A stretch of DNA of 64,000 nucleotides from Pseudomonas haemolytica (GCF_009659625.1 NZ_VOIW01000001.1:434001-498000), one strand, 5' to 3'; counted from the first letter of the stretch, positions 18,015 through 26,146 are shown. Numbers and translations: made by a program. The notes: generated by a model from the letters alone, not told the origin.

Positions 18015-18580
18015 TCGCTTTGCTCCGGTACAAATTGAACTGCTGGGCCGTCAACGATGGCCTTGGCGGTGGTGTTGAGCAGGTCGGCCACCCGTATGAT
18101 TTCCTCCGCGCTCCAGCGCCCGTGATGGGAATGCAAGGCGTGACGCAGGTTGTGCACCGCCTCGTGGATTTGCGGCGGGCGGTCGTGCCCGCGTAGCGAC
18201 CGTTTGCTGACGTCAATACGCATGCGCAACCCCTCCAGGGCAACCGCTTGCTCGGTCAAGAAGAGACGACCGGCGTCGGTGATTGTGTAGCGTTTTTTTC
18301 CGCCATCGGTGTCGCCTGCGATCAGGTCGCTTTCTTCCAGAAAGGTCAGGGTGGGATAAATCACCCCTGGGCTCGGGGTGTAGGCACCGTCGAACAGGCT
18401 TTCGATTCGGCGAATCAAGTCATAGCCATGGCAGGGCTGTTCAGCGATCAGGGCGGGTAACAGCAGCTTCAGATCGCCGGCCGCAAAAACCCGGGGGCCG
18501 CGCTCGCCGCGTTCCCGGCCGGGGCGTTTTTCGAAACCGTCGCGACCATCGGCGGGCCTTTGGTGGGGATGCTCTCTCAT
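18011..18580 (-). CDS. yqjI: PadR-family transcriptional regulator (YqjI-like)
   Basis: A 189-aa regulator. A charged N-terminal tail with four His-bearing or Arg-rich clusters (MREHPHQRPADGRD) is followed by the PadR winged helix at about 36-115 (LLPALIAEQPCHGYDLIRRI, SPGVIYPTLTFLEESDLI, KKRYTITDAGR), then a helical dimerisation part with HALHSHHGRW near 148-157. E. coli YqjI is a nickel/iron-responsive repressor of yqjH with a metal-binding N-terminal tail, and the tail here fits that pattern. A perfect 12-bp AT palindrome lies 35 bp before its ATG. Autorepression of a regulator-reductase operon is the likely arrangement. Confidence 0.86.
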   Translation of the reverse strand: MREHPHQRPADGRDGFEKRPGRERGERGPRVFAAGDLKLLLPALIAEQPCHGYDLIRRIESLFDGAYTPSPGVIYPTLTFLEESDLIAGDTDGGKKRYTITDAGRLFLTEQAVALEGLRMRIDVSKRSLRGHDRPPQIHEAVHNLRHALHSHHGRWSAEEIIRVADLLNTTAKAIVDGPAVQFVPEQSE

Positions 18581-18614
18581 GCTGGGATCCTCTCTACACG
18601 TTTAGACATAACTT

Positions 18615-18626
18615 AAGATATATCTT
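18615..18626. promoter_or_regulatory. candidate operator for the PadR/YqjI regulator
   Basis: AAGATATATCTT is a perfect 12-bp palindrome 35 bp before the regulator start, inside the likely promoter. PadR regulators bind such AT-rich dyads, and YqjI sites in E. coli are described as TATA-type inverted repeats. Assignment is by position and family. Confidence 0.6.
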
Positions 18627-18706
18627 TTGCTTGGGCAAGCAGGACTGACCAACGGCGTGCAGAGAAAGATTTTGTAAAGGCAAGCGCGCGCCACCGTGAG
18701 GCTTTA

Positions 18707-18732
18707 TGAACTAGAGTAATTAATCTAGTTCA
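18707..18732. promoter_or_regulatory. perfect inverted repeat upstream of the fimbrial operon
   Basis: TGAACTAGA-GTAATTAA-TCTAGTTCA is a perfect 9-bp dyad with an 8-bp spacer, 305 bp before the pilin ATG. It could be an operator or a terminator-like end of the leftward regulator promoter region; the binding protein is unknown. Confidence 0.45.
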
Positions 18733-18918
18733 GCCGGTAAAAAATAATTAATTATTAGATGAATGAAAGTTATTGTTTTAGAGCGATTTGTAAGTCTGTT
18801 CTTACAGATGTTTTTACGCATGAATCGTTCTTGTTTAAGTGTGTGTGGCTTTATTCTTACAGTTATTTTAAAAGTTTTGGCAAAATGCCATCTTTTTCAC
18901 TCGACAATTGAAATCAAA

Positions 18919-18960
18919 AGCCACGTCCAATAAAGATGTGGCTGGCATATCTGTTTTTTT
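18919..18960 (+). terminator. hairpin with T-tract in the fimbrial leader, possible attenuator
   Basis: AGCCAC (18919-18924) pairs with GTGGCT (18938-18943), and a run of seven or eight T follows at 18953-18960 after a 9-base gap. No rightward gene precedes it, so if the promoter lies upstream this hairpin sits in the fimbrial leader. The stem-to-T distance makes it a weak terminator. Confidence 0.35.
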
Positions 18961-19036
18961 ATTTGGTCGATTCTATTTAGGCGTTGCAGTAGTTAGCGGC
19001 GGCGCTTTAACCAACGAAAAAAACAGGTATTGACGT

Positions 19037-19528
19037 ATGTTCAAGAAATTCGCAGTTTCCCTCCCTCTGGCTGTTGCAGTATTGGGCTCTTCAGTTGCGA
19101 TGGCCGCCAACGATGCCAGCACCACGATTAATATCCGTGCCGACATTCCTACCAAGCAGTTCCATGCCCAGCCGCTGGACCCGGACTTCGGTAAAAGTGA
19201 GGTCATGACCTATAACACTGTTACCGGTCTGTTGAGCCCGCTGTCAGCAACCTTCACCATGAAGAACACTGGCGGTTCCATCGACGCCTACCTGCAAGAC
19301 GGCCCGGCCTCGCTGACCAACGGCACCGACGCAATCGCGCTGACGTTGACCATGGGTGGTGTAGTTCTGGACGCTACACCGAAGGAAGTGGCCGCCGACG
19401 CTGAATCCAACAGTGGCGTGCAAAAAGGTCTGACCATCACTGCCGTTAAACCGACGGACACACAAACCGGTGCTTACACCGCTACGCCGACAATCATTTT
19501 TGACAACGTACCGCGCACCACGTTTTGA
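19037..19528 (+). CDS. CS1-type (alpha) fimbrial major subunit
   Basis: A 163-aa pilin with a Sec signal peptide (MFKKFAVSLPLAVAVLGSSV, cleavage after AMA or AMAA, near residue 23). The mature part matches CooA/CblA/CfaB-type subunits: INIRADIPTKQFHAQPLD gives the donor strand at the N-terminus, then MTYNTVTGLLSPL, LTNGTDAIALTL, and a C-terminal strand TPTIIFDNV. It is the first gene of the operon and has its own AGGT ribosome site. A strong hairpin follows before the usher gene, as expected for a gene that must give far more product than its neighbours. The order here differs from E. coli coo (chaperone first). Confidence 0.9.
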   Translation: MFKKFAVSLPLAVAVLGSSVAMAANDASTTINIRADIPTKQFHAQPLDPDFGKSEVMTYNTVTGLLSPLSATFTMKNTGGSIDAYLQDGPASLTNGTDAIALTLTMGGVVLDATPKEVAADAESNSGVQKGLTITAVKPTDTQTGAYTATPTIIFDNVPRTTF

Positions 19529-19565
19529 GACGGTGTACCCATAAGGCCAGCCCTTATTGAAACGC

Positions 19566-19592
19566 CAGCCGGCCGCTGCCTGCGGTCGGCTG
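19566..19592 (+). promoter_or_regulatory. intercistronic hairpin between pilin and usher genes
   Basis: CAGCCGGCCGC, loop TGCCT, then GCGGTCGGCTG: an 11-bp stem with one G-T pair and no T-tract. It probably stabilises the 3' end of the processed pilin mRNA or causes partial termination so that the pilin exceeds the usher. Confidence 0.6.
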
Positions 19593-19630
19593 TCAACCGG
19601 TCCGCAGTTTGCCAGCAGAGTATTAAGTGA

Positions 19631-22150
19631 ATGTTTCCTTTCAGACCCCTCGTGGCAGCCATGGCGCTGACCACCTGTTCGGTCGTTATGGCCGCGCCTG
19701 ACAATAACTACACCCCGCGCAGTTTATTGTCTCAGGCCAAAGGTTTGCCAAGCGATTTCGAAGAGCACTTTTTCGATGTGCCGTTGGCGGTACGGGTTGA
19801 GCGGGATCAACAGTTCCTGGGCGAAGCGATGATTGTTTTGACCCGGGATGACCGGATCACCCTGCTCGAGTTCACCGACCACAGCGACAGCCCGATTACG
19901 GGCAGCGAACGTGACACCTGGGAGAACTACCTCAAGCCCGGTGTGCCCTTGGGGCAATGCACCCAGGCGTGTCCCGAGCAGTTATTGGCGGTGCACTACA
20001 ACCTGGAAAACTCCCTGGTCTCCATCCTCACCGAAAATGCTGAGCGTGATGCTGCCCCCCAGCAGTTTTACACCCAGCCCGACGGCGGCAGCACCGGGCT
20101 GATCATCAACAACCAACTGAACCTCAATGGCGGGCAAAACCAGGACCTGGGCGGGCGTTTCGGCGTCGAGGCCAGCAGCAGCCTGGGCAACTGGAGCCAG
20201 ACCCTCAATTTTCAACTGGCACGCCTCGGTGGGCCGGACACCCAACTTTACCACGCCCTCTATTCGGCTTACGCCCAGCGCGAGTTCGAGGGCCAGTTTT
20301 TGCGCCTGGGCTACTTCACCCCCAACTCCGAAGGCCTGAACCGCCAGCCGCGTTCGTTCGGCGCGGCGCCGGATGTGGCCGTCGGGGTGATGGTCGGCAG
20401 TTCCGACAGCCTGGCGATGAATAACCCCAAGCCGAGCATCTACCCGATCTACGTCACCGCCAACCGCCTGGGGTCGGTGGAAATCTACCGCAATGGCCTG
20501 TTGATCAACACCCAGGCAGTGCCGGCCGGTTTGCAGACCCTCGACACCCGGCCCTTGCCAGGTGGCATCTATGAAGTGGAAGTGCGCCTGATCGAAGATG
20601 GCCAGGTCACCTCCACCACCCAAGAGTTGGTGTACAAGCCCAACAACTGGCGCAACCATGACGAGCGCTGGCGCTATAACCTGTTTGCCGGGCGTGAGAG
20701 CACGCTGCTCAACAACTGGGAACAGCGTGACAAGGGCGACATGACCGCCGGCGCCTCGGTCAACTACCTGGTGCACCCGCGTGTGGTCCTCGGTTTGTCG
20801 GGCCGCCAAGTGCAGGACCGTTTGCAGTTGGGCAGCTCCATCGACTGGAGCCTGGCCCAGGGCGTCAGCCTCTATGCCAACGTTTACCAGACCCGTGACT
20901 ATGGCACCGGCATGGACGTGCAGGGGCTTTACAGCTACGGCACGGGCAGTGTGATCGCCAGCCACAACCGCAGTTGGCTCGACACCCGCAACACCTACGA
21001 AACCCTGCCCGACGGCACGCGCTTACGTCAGCGCAACACCTTTGTTGGCCAAACCAGCACGTCGTCGCTGTCGATCAACCACCGTTTGCCGGGCCAGAAC
21101 TCACTGAATGCTCGCGTCTCCCACAGTCAGGGCAATGTCGAAGGGGTGGGCCTGGACCTGGGCTGGACGCGGCACGACACGCTGTTTGGCAGCGATGCCA
21201 ACTGGCGCCTGTCGGTGTTCGACCGGCCCCCCACTGGCACTCTCAGCGACAAACGCAACCGTGGCGTCGACCTGACCCTCAACCTGGCCCTTGGTGGCCC
21301 TGGGGAAAGCTGGTCCGGCAGCCTCGGCTCGCGCACCGCCCGTGAAGGCCAGCGCGATAACAACGCCTCGCTGACCTACCGCAAGGAACTCAAGGACCAC
21401 GCCCTGCAAAACGTCTCGGTCACCGCCTTGACTGACGTCTACGGCGTGGGCCTGTCGGGCATGACCAGCTTCGCCACCGACACGCTGGCGGGCGATGCTT
21501 TTGCCCAACGCTCGTCCTATAACGGCGATTTGACCGGCGGCCTCAACCTCAACAACACCCTCGCGGTGGGCGCGCAGAAGATGGTGCTGACCAGCCAGTA
21601 CCATGGCAGCGGCTCGGGGATGATCATCGATGTGGAAACCGACGTGGAGGACATCGCCCTGCGTGCCGATGACGTGACCGGCTCCAGCATGGTGCTGCGC
21701 CCCGGGCGCAACTTCGTGCCTATCACTGCCTATAAGAGCAGTTCGGTCGCCTTCGACTTTGAAGGCAACTACCCACCAGCGGCCACCATCCAACCGGCGC
21801 GCACTGCTTACCACATGAACAAGGGCGGCGTGGGGTATCGCAAGATCAGCGTGATGAAAACCGTGACCGTGCTCGGCCGTCTGATCGACCCGCAAGGCCG
21901 GCCGCTCAAGGGCCATCACGTCATCAACCACGCCAGCCGTGGAGTCAGCGAGGTCGACGGCTTCTTCTCGATGGAAATGAACGCCGGCTCACCGACCTTG
22001 GAAGTGCGTCGTGGCAACGAGTTGCTGTGCCAGTTCCGTCTCGACCCGAGCAAGGCTCGCAGCGAGAACGATGTGCTGATGATCGGCGATCTGCGCTGTA
22101 CCCAAGACACCCTGGCGGATGCCCAGGTGGTCCCGCGAGCCGCCGGCTGA
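19631..22150 (+). CDS. CS1-type outer-membrane fimbrial usher (CooC/CblC/TcfC-like)
   Basis: An 839-aa protein with a signal peptide ending near VVMAA (residue 22). It resembles ushers of the alpha class: the N-terminal domain binds chaperone-subunit complexes, a central 24-strand beta barrel (about 140-640) contains FLRLGYFTPNS, QRSFGAAP-like and SDKRNRGVDLTLNLALG stretches, and the C-terminal domains include YKSSSVAFDFEGNYPP and VLGRLIDPQGRPLKGHHV, ending with GDLRC. It secretes and assembles subunits at the outer membrane. The ATG follows 102 bp of intercistronic sequence containing a hairpin. It lies directly before the chaperone gene. Confidence 0.9.
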   Translation: MFPFRPLVAAMALTTCSVVMAAPDNNYTPRSLLSQAKGLPSDFEEHFFDVPLAVRVERDQQFLGEAMIVLTRDDRITLLEFTDHSDSPITGSERDTWENYLKPGVPLGQCTQACPEQLLAVHYNLENSLVSILTENAERDAAPQQFYTQPDGGSTGLIINNQLNLNGGQNQDLGGRFGVEASSSLGNWSQTLNFQLARLGGPDTQLYHALYSAYAQREFEGQFLRLGYFTPNSEGLNRQPRSFGAAPDVAVGVMVGSSDSLAMNNPKPSIYPIYVTANRLGSVEIYRNGLLINTQAVPAGLQTLDTRPLPGGIYEVEVRLIEDGQVTSTTQELVYKPNNWRNHDERWRYNLFAGRESTLLNNWEQRDKGDMTAGASVNYLVHPRVVLGLSGRQVQDRLQLGSSIDWSLAQGVSLYANVYQTRDYGTGMDVQGLYSYGTGSVIASHNRSWLDTRNTYETLPDGTRLRQRNTFVGQTSTSSLSINHRLPGQNSLNARVSHSQGNVEGVGLDLGWTRHDTLFGSDANWRLSVFDRPPTGTLSDKRNRGVDLTLNLALGGPGESWSGSLGSRTAREGQRDNNASLTYRKELKDHALQNVSVTALTDVYGVGLSGMTSFATDTLAGDAFAQRSSYNGDLTGGLNLNNTLAVGAQKMVLTSQYHGSGSGMIIDVETDVEDIALRADDVTGSSMVLRPGRNFVPITAYKSSSVAFDFEGNYPPAATIQPARTAYHMNKGGVGYRKISVMKTVTVLGRLIDPQGRPLKGHHVINHASRGVSEVDGFFSMEMNAGSPTLEVRRGNELLCQFRLDPSKARSENDVLMIGDLRCTQDTLADAQVVPRAAG

Positions 22151-22212
22151 TGGCGCTGAAATTAGCAGGCGGCGCGAGCCCCTGCGCCTGTTATTCAACG
22201 AGGTTCACCGCA

Positions 22213-22953
22213 ATGAAACGAGTATTGGCAGTCATTGGTTTTTGCCTGTTGGCCCAAGGGGTTCAGGCCGGGCCGAGCATCAATGTCGGGGTGGTGTATG
22301 ACTACCTGGACGGCGACAAAAGTACCTATCTCAAACGCATTTTCAACGGCGGTACCAGCACGGCCTTTGTGAAGGTGGAGATACTTGAAATCGTCTACGA
22401 CGCACAAGGCGGGGCCAAGGAAGTGCCGCTCCAACTCCAGGCCGACAGTCGCGCCCGCGACGGGTTGGTGGCCAGCCCCGCCCGTTTGATCGTGCCGGCC
22501 AACGCCATGCAGGGTACACGCCTGGTGTATCTGGGCGAACGCGGCAGCGAACGCTATTTCCGCGTGCGTTACATCCCGGTGATGCCGGAGAAGGAGGATG
22601 CGTTCGCAGTGACCGAGGAGGAGCGTGAGGCGTACCAGAAAACCCTGCAGGCTGGCGTGAGCGTATTGGCCGGCTACGGCACGGTATTTTTCGTGCGGCC
22701 CAAGGACACTCGTTTCGACACCCGGATTGAAAACGGTGGCGCCCGGTACGCGGTACGCAACAACGGCAATAGTGTGATTGAGGTCGACGAGTTTAAGAGC
22801 TGCGTGGTCGGTAAAGCCGCTGACTGCTACCCCACCACCAAGAACCATGTGTTGCCGGGGCGCACTTTCTCCTTCGACAAGGAGGCGGGCCGCGAATACC
22901 GTTTCAAAATCGTAGAAGGCGAGGCGCAGAAAAACCATGTGGTGCAAGGATGA
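22213..22953 (+). CDS. CS1-type periplasmic fimbrial chaperone (CooB/CblB-like)
   Basis: The start is the ATG at 22213, preceded by GAGG at good distance; upstream codons in the same frame overlap the usher gene and are not chaperone-like. The product is 246 aa with signal peptide MKRVLAVIGFCLLAQGVQAG. Two Ig-like domains are visible: strand G1-type hydrophobic stretch RLIVPANAMQGTRLVYLG and, downstream, the YFRVRYIPVMPEKE conserved stretch, then GYGTVFFVRPK. A Cys pair (SCVVGKAADCY) lies in domain 2. It captures subunits in the periplasm and delivers them to the usher. Its stop overlaps the next start (ATGA). Confidence 0.88.
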   Translation: MKRVLAVIGFCLLAQGVQAGPSINVGVVYDYLDGDKSTYLKRIFNGGTSTAFVKVEILEIVYDAQGGAKEVPLQLQADSRARDGLVASPARLIVPANAMQGTRLVYLGERGSERYFRVRYIPVMPEKEDAFAVTEEEREAYQKTLQAGVSVLAGYGTVFFVRPKDTRFDTRIENGGARYAVRNNGNSVIEVDEFKSCVVGKAADCYPTTKNHVLPGRTFSFDKEAGREYRFKIVEGEAQKNHVVQG

Positions 22954-23450
22954 ACCGCGCCAGGTCGCAGTCGCGGCTGTTGGCGGCAGCGCTGTTCTGT
23001 GTGCTGGTGCTGCTGAGTTTCCAAGCCATCGCCGCCCGCGAAGAAGCGGTGTTCCATGTCTCGGTCAAGGTGCCCACCAGCGACTTTTTCGTGCTGCCGC
23101 TCGACCCAGGGTTTCTCGAGCGCGAGCAGGTCATGGATTACAACCTGGTGACCGGCCGTCTCAGCCCGTTGCGTGAACCCTTCGATGTGAAGAATGTGTT
23201 GGGCGGTATCAATGCACGCCTGGGCTTTGCGCCGGTGCTGTCCAATGGCACTGACTTGATAGCCCTGGAAGTCACCTTCAACGGGCACCGCCTGGACCTG
23301 GTCGACACACTGGTGGTACCGGAGGATGAGGCCAAGGTTGGCAAGCGGGTGCCGTTGGTGATTGCCGCCGAGCCGCAGCCCCAGAACGGTTATTTGCCGG
23401 GGCAATATTTTGGCAGTGTGCAGATTATTTTTGATGCGCTCAGACCATGA
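22950..23450 (+). CDS. CS1-type minor fimbrial subunit
   Basis: A 166-aa paralogue of the major pilin, with a signal peptide ending near FQAIAA. Shared blocks with the pilin at 19037 are PTSDFFVLPLDPGF (pilin: PTKQFHAQPLDPDF), VMDYNLVTGRLSPL (pilin: VMTYNTVTGLLSPL) and LSNGTDLIALEVTF (pilin: LTNGTDAIALTLTM). It has a C-terminal strand VQIIFDAL. It probably acts as an adaptor or terminator subunit rather than the shaft because it is translated by ATGA coupling inside the low-expression part of the operon, between the chaperone and the first tip adhesin. Confidence 0.86.
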   Translation: MNRARSQSRLLAAALFCVLVLLSFQAIAAREEAVFHVSVKVPTSDFFVLPLDPGFLEREQVMDYNLVTGRLSPLREPFDVKNVLGGINARLGFAPVLSNGTDLIALEVTFNGHRLDLVDTLVVPEDEAKVGKRVPLVIAAEPQPQNGYLPGQYFGSVQIIFDALRP

Positions 23451-24682
23451 ACATGAGTTCAAGCCTTTTACCTATGGATAAAATTATGTGGTTAAAAAGC
23501 CTGATTCTGGTTGTCGCCTTTGGCCTGCTTCCAGGCATTGCTGCGGCCGCACAGGTGTCGATCTTTGCCTCGTTCAAGCCTGACCCCACCCAACCGATGC
23601 GCAATGTGTTCAAGAACGAAACGCCTCCGGGAGACAGCTATTGCGGTTGGGCGCCTCAGTATTGTCATAGCGATCGCTACAGCATCGGTGCGCCGATCAC
23701 GTTTCGGTTGGCCCAGACGATCCAGCCCGGGCACGATGAGCGCCAAGGCGTGATGTTTCGGGCACCTACTTATCGTCAGAATGTGACCGTCATTCACGAA
23801 GAAACAGGGGAGTCCCAGACGCTCCAGTTTCGGGTCAGCGGTATCGGCATGGGGATTACTGATCGCCCGGAGGAGCCTGGTACCTGGGAGACCTCCTGGA
23901 CGTACCCGCCGGCACCTTGTGTCAACAACGGTACTGCCGTCGGGAGCCCTGCGATCTACTTGTTTACCTATTTCTTGGCGGAAGGCGCCGAGGGCTGTGC
24001 AATCAGAGCCGCCAAGCCGGTTTCCCTGCTGACCTTTAGATCCTTCGGGTTTGCCTACGAATTGGTAACGCCCAACCCGCTCGGTATGCGCGTGGGTATT
24101 TATCGAGGGCAGACAACCTACAGCGTGGGGCCTAACAAGGACTTCGACCTGGGCGATGTGATGTTGCCCGACGATGACCAGATCACTCTGGATTTCCGGC
24201 TGACGGTCGAACATACCCTAAAAGTCGACATCCCGCCCGGCGGCACCAACGTTGAACTGGTACCCCAGGGCGGCTGGCAAGGCTGGTTGAACCAGGGCCG
24301 CAAGCCGACGCGGCTGTTCAAGGACCAGACCGTCAACCTCTACGTCTCTTCGCGCTTCAAGATGGGCCTCGATTGTCAGTACGCCGACGCCGACAACGAC
24401 TGCCGGATCCGCGATAGCGTGTCTGGTGAATCGGTGCCGGTGAACGTCAGTGTGAGCTTGCCCTACGGCATCAGTGACGCGGCCGGGCGCCCGGTCAACC
24501 GCCAGCCGCTACGTCGCGATGGCGTGGGTACCGAGCTGTTCCAGCCGACCTTCTATGTAGACCGCAAGGCCAGCACCTTGCATTTCGAGATCGAGCGTGA
24601 CGAGGTGGAAAAGATGCTCAAGGTCGGTGAGACGAGGACGTACTCGGGTAACGTCACGGTGATCTGGGATTCGGAGGTTTGA
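23447..24682 (+). CDS. CS1-type fimbrial tip adhesin (CblD/CooD-like), paralogue 1
   Basis: A 411-aa predicted tip protein. The ATG at 23447 overlaps the minor-subunit stop (ATGA); internal ATGs at 23474 and 23486 would give a cleaner signal peptide ending GIAAAAQ. The N-terminal half (about 37-260) is Cys-containing and variable, expected to carry receptor binding (Cys pairs CGWAPQYC and PCVNNG...GCAIRA). From PPGG (about 262) to the end it is a pilin-like domain with VNLYVSSRFKMGLDCQYADA. The last 149 residues are about 91% identical to the next gene, while the first halves are only weakly alike. That contrast suggests recombination or strong constraint on the pilin domain. Confidence 0.86.
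   Translation: MNMSSSLLPMDKIMWLKSLILVVAFGLLPGIAAAAQVSIFASFKPDPTQPMRNVFKNETPPGDSYCGWAPQYCHSDRYSIGAPITFRLAQTIQPGHDERQGVMFRAPTYRQNVTVIHEETGESQTLQFRVSGIGMGITDRPEEPGTWETSWTYPPAPCVNNGTAVGSPAIYLFTYFLAEGAEGCAIRAAKPVSLLTFRSFGFAYELVTPNPLGMRVGIYRGQTTYSVGPNKDFDLGDVMLPDDDQITLDFRLTVEHTLKVDIPPGGTNVELVPQGGWQGWLNQGRKPTRLFKDQTVNLYVSSRFKMGLDCQYADADNDCRIRDSVSGESVPVNVSVSLPYGISDAAGRPVNRQPLRRDGVGTELFQPTFYVDRKASTLHFEIERDEVEKMLKVGETRTYSGNVTVIWDSEV
24233..24682 (+). repeat. 450-bp direct repeat, copy 1 (3' part of tip adhesin 1)
   Basis: This segment and 25545-25994 have exactly the same length (450 bp, no gaps) and are near identical at DNA level over long runs, for example around ACCGAGCTGTTCCAGCC, including third positions. 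Copy 2 is the 3' part of the second adhesin gene. Gene conversion is the simplest explanation. Confidence 0.88.
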
Positions 24683-24743
24683 TTTTTTTAAACGGGATGT
24701 GTTGAGGTCTTGGTACCTGCGCTCCGACGAGTAAGTGATAAAA

Positions 24744-25994
24744 ATGAATCTTAAAGTATTGAAGCAATCGGCCGTGGCTGCAGGTTTGGTGAGTGCGCTA
24801 TGGGTAGAGGGCGCGAGCGCCGAAACGCAGCAGATCACTGCCAGCTTCAGGCCGGACCCCACCAATGTGACGGCCAACAAATTCAACAACACCACGCCCC
24901 AAAGCTCGATTTGCCTGGCCCATATTCCTACTCAGTGCAAAGCGCTGGGTATTTTCAGTTTGCGCTTCCAGAGCTTTTTAGCCAGTTCTCAAGCGCCCAT
25001 CGTGGGCAACCATGAAGACCCGCGCGCCGGGGCCTATTTCCAGGTGCCCTCATCGTTCAGGGACGTGGAGGTGCGCAATACGGTAACCGGTGAAATAGCC
25101 ACTGTGCAGGTGCGCATTGCGGGCTTCGGGTCGCTTTGGTCCTTGCCGAGGCCGCCAGGGGTTTCTGCATGGTCACACCCTGGAGGCGACTGGTCGAGCC
25201 AGTGGCGCAGAGCACCAAGCCCTTGCGTTTCCACAGGGCATTTGGCGGCAGGCACCAGCTTTGCGTCATTCTTCTGGATCGTGCCCAAGGATGCCGGTGC
25301 CTGTAGTCGTGTGCCGTCGGTGGATATTCCAAGGTTCAACTACTACACCACGGAATATGCCTACGAAATGCTCACGCCCAACCCTCTGGGCATGGCGTCC
25401 GGGCAATATGTAGGCAGCATTACCTACACCGTCGGCGGCGCGGGTGCGGACTTTGATTTTGGCGATAACATGGTCTCTACCGGTGATAGCTCACTCACCC
25501 TGGATTTCACCCTGGATGTGGACCATATCCTCAAAGTCGATGTACCGCCCGGTGGCAACGACATCGAGTTGGTGCCCCAGGGCGGCTGGCAGGCCTGGCT
25601 GAACCAGGGCCGCAAGCCGACGCGGCTGTTCAAGGACCAGACCGTCAACCTATACGCCTCCTCGCGCTTCAAGATGGGCCTCGATTGCCAGTACGCCGAG
25701 GCCGACAATACCTGTCGGATTCTCGATAGCGTTTCGGGTGAATCGGTGCCGGTGAACGTCAGTGTGAGCTTGCCCTACGGCATCACCGACGCGGCCGGGC
25801 GCCCGGTCAACCGCCAGCCGCTACGTCGCGATGGCGTGGGCACCGAGCTGTTCCAGCCGACCTTCTATGTAGACCGCAAGCCCAGCACCTTGCATTTCGA
25901 GATCGAGCGTGACGAAGTGGAAAAGATGCTCAACGTGGGCGAGTCACGGGCTTATTCGGGCAACATTACGGTGATCTGGGATTCGGAGGTTTAA
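24744..25994 (+). CDS. CS1-type fimbrial tip adhesin (CblD/CooD-like), paralogue 2
   Basis: A 416-aa second tip adhesin. I take the ATG at 24744 (MNLKVLKQSAVAAGLVSALW, signal peptide ending GASA); a GTG at 24735 is possible. The receptor half differs from paralogue 1 apart from framework motifs: ASFRPDPT, NxF-NNTTPQ, YEMLTPNPLGM, and FDFGDNM. It has its own Cys arrangement (CLAHIPTQC and CVSTG...CSRV). The C-terminal 149 residues align without gaps to paralogue 1 with 14 differences. It is the last gene of the fimbrial operon; a modest hairpin follows. Two alternative tips on one shaft, or two different fimbriae from one usher, are possible. Confidence 0.85.
   Translation: MNLKVLKQSAVAAGLVSALWVEGASAETQQITASFRPDPTNVTANKFNNTTPQSSICLAHIPTQCKALGIFSLRFQSFLASSQAPIVGNHEDPRAGAYFQVPSSFRDVEVRNTVTGEIATVQVRIAGFGSLWSLPRPPGVSAWSHPGGDWSSQWRRAPSPCVSTGHLAAGTSFASFFWIVPKDAGACSRVPSVDIPRFNYYTTEYAYEMLTPNPLGMASGQYVGSITYTVGGAGADFDFGDNMVSTGDSSLTLDFTLDVDHILKVDVPPGGNDIELVPQGGWQAWLNQGRKPTRLFKDQTVNLYASSRFKMGLDCQYAEADNTCRILDSVSGESVPVNVSVSLPYGITDAAGRPVNRQPLRRDGVGTELFQPTFYVDRKPSTLHFEIERDEVEKMLNVGESRAYSGNITVIWDSEV
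25545..25994 (+). repeat. 450-bp direct repeat, copy 2 (3' part of tip adhesin 2)
   Basis: Partner of the copy at 24233-24682. Both start at the codons for PPGG and end at the stop codon after WDSEV. Upstream of the boundary similarity falls quickly. Confidence 0.88.
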
Positions 25995-26003
25995 TGGGTA
26001 TGT

Positions 26004-26026
26004 CCGCTGGTTGCCCCAGCGGGTTT
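26004..26026 (+). terminator. probable terminator of the fimbrial operon
   Basis: CCGCTGG (26004-26010), loop TTGCC, CCAGCGG (26016-26022), then GTTT. The stem is 7 bp and GC-rich but the T-tract is short, so efficiency is uncertain. It lies ten bases after the last adhesin stop. Confidence 0.6.
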
Positions 26027-26146
26027 CCTGTCGCGATAGAGGTAACCGCGCAGGCCCGCTTCAGGTGTGAGGGCATCACACGCGAATGCCCACACCCATG
26101 ACCTTCAAGAAAGGCACAGCAATACATAACCAGTACCGGCGGCGGA

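Larger units (their letters stand above)
18627..19036. other. AT-rich upstream region of the fimbrial operon
   Basis: About 410 bp without a gene and markedly AT-rich from 18715 to 18960, unlike everything around it. It holds a perfect 9-bp inverted repeat (18707-18732) and a hairpin (18919-18943) followed by a T-tract. The AT-rich block is a plausible target for MvaT/MvaU (H-NS-like) silencing and should include the fimbrial promoter; I could not fix -35 and -10 boxes. Confidence 0.55.

Noticed and set aside
18011..19036. A linked regulator for the fimbrial operon (the PadR gene)
   Set aside because: The PadR gene is translationally coupled to the ferric reductase and has its own operator; its resemblance to YqjI points to iron/nickel control, not to fimbriae.
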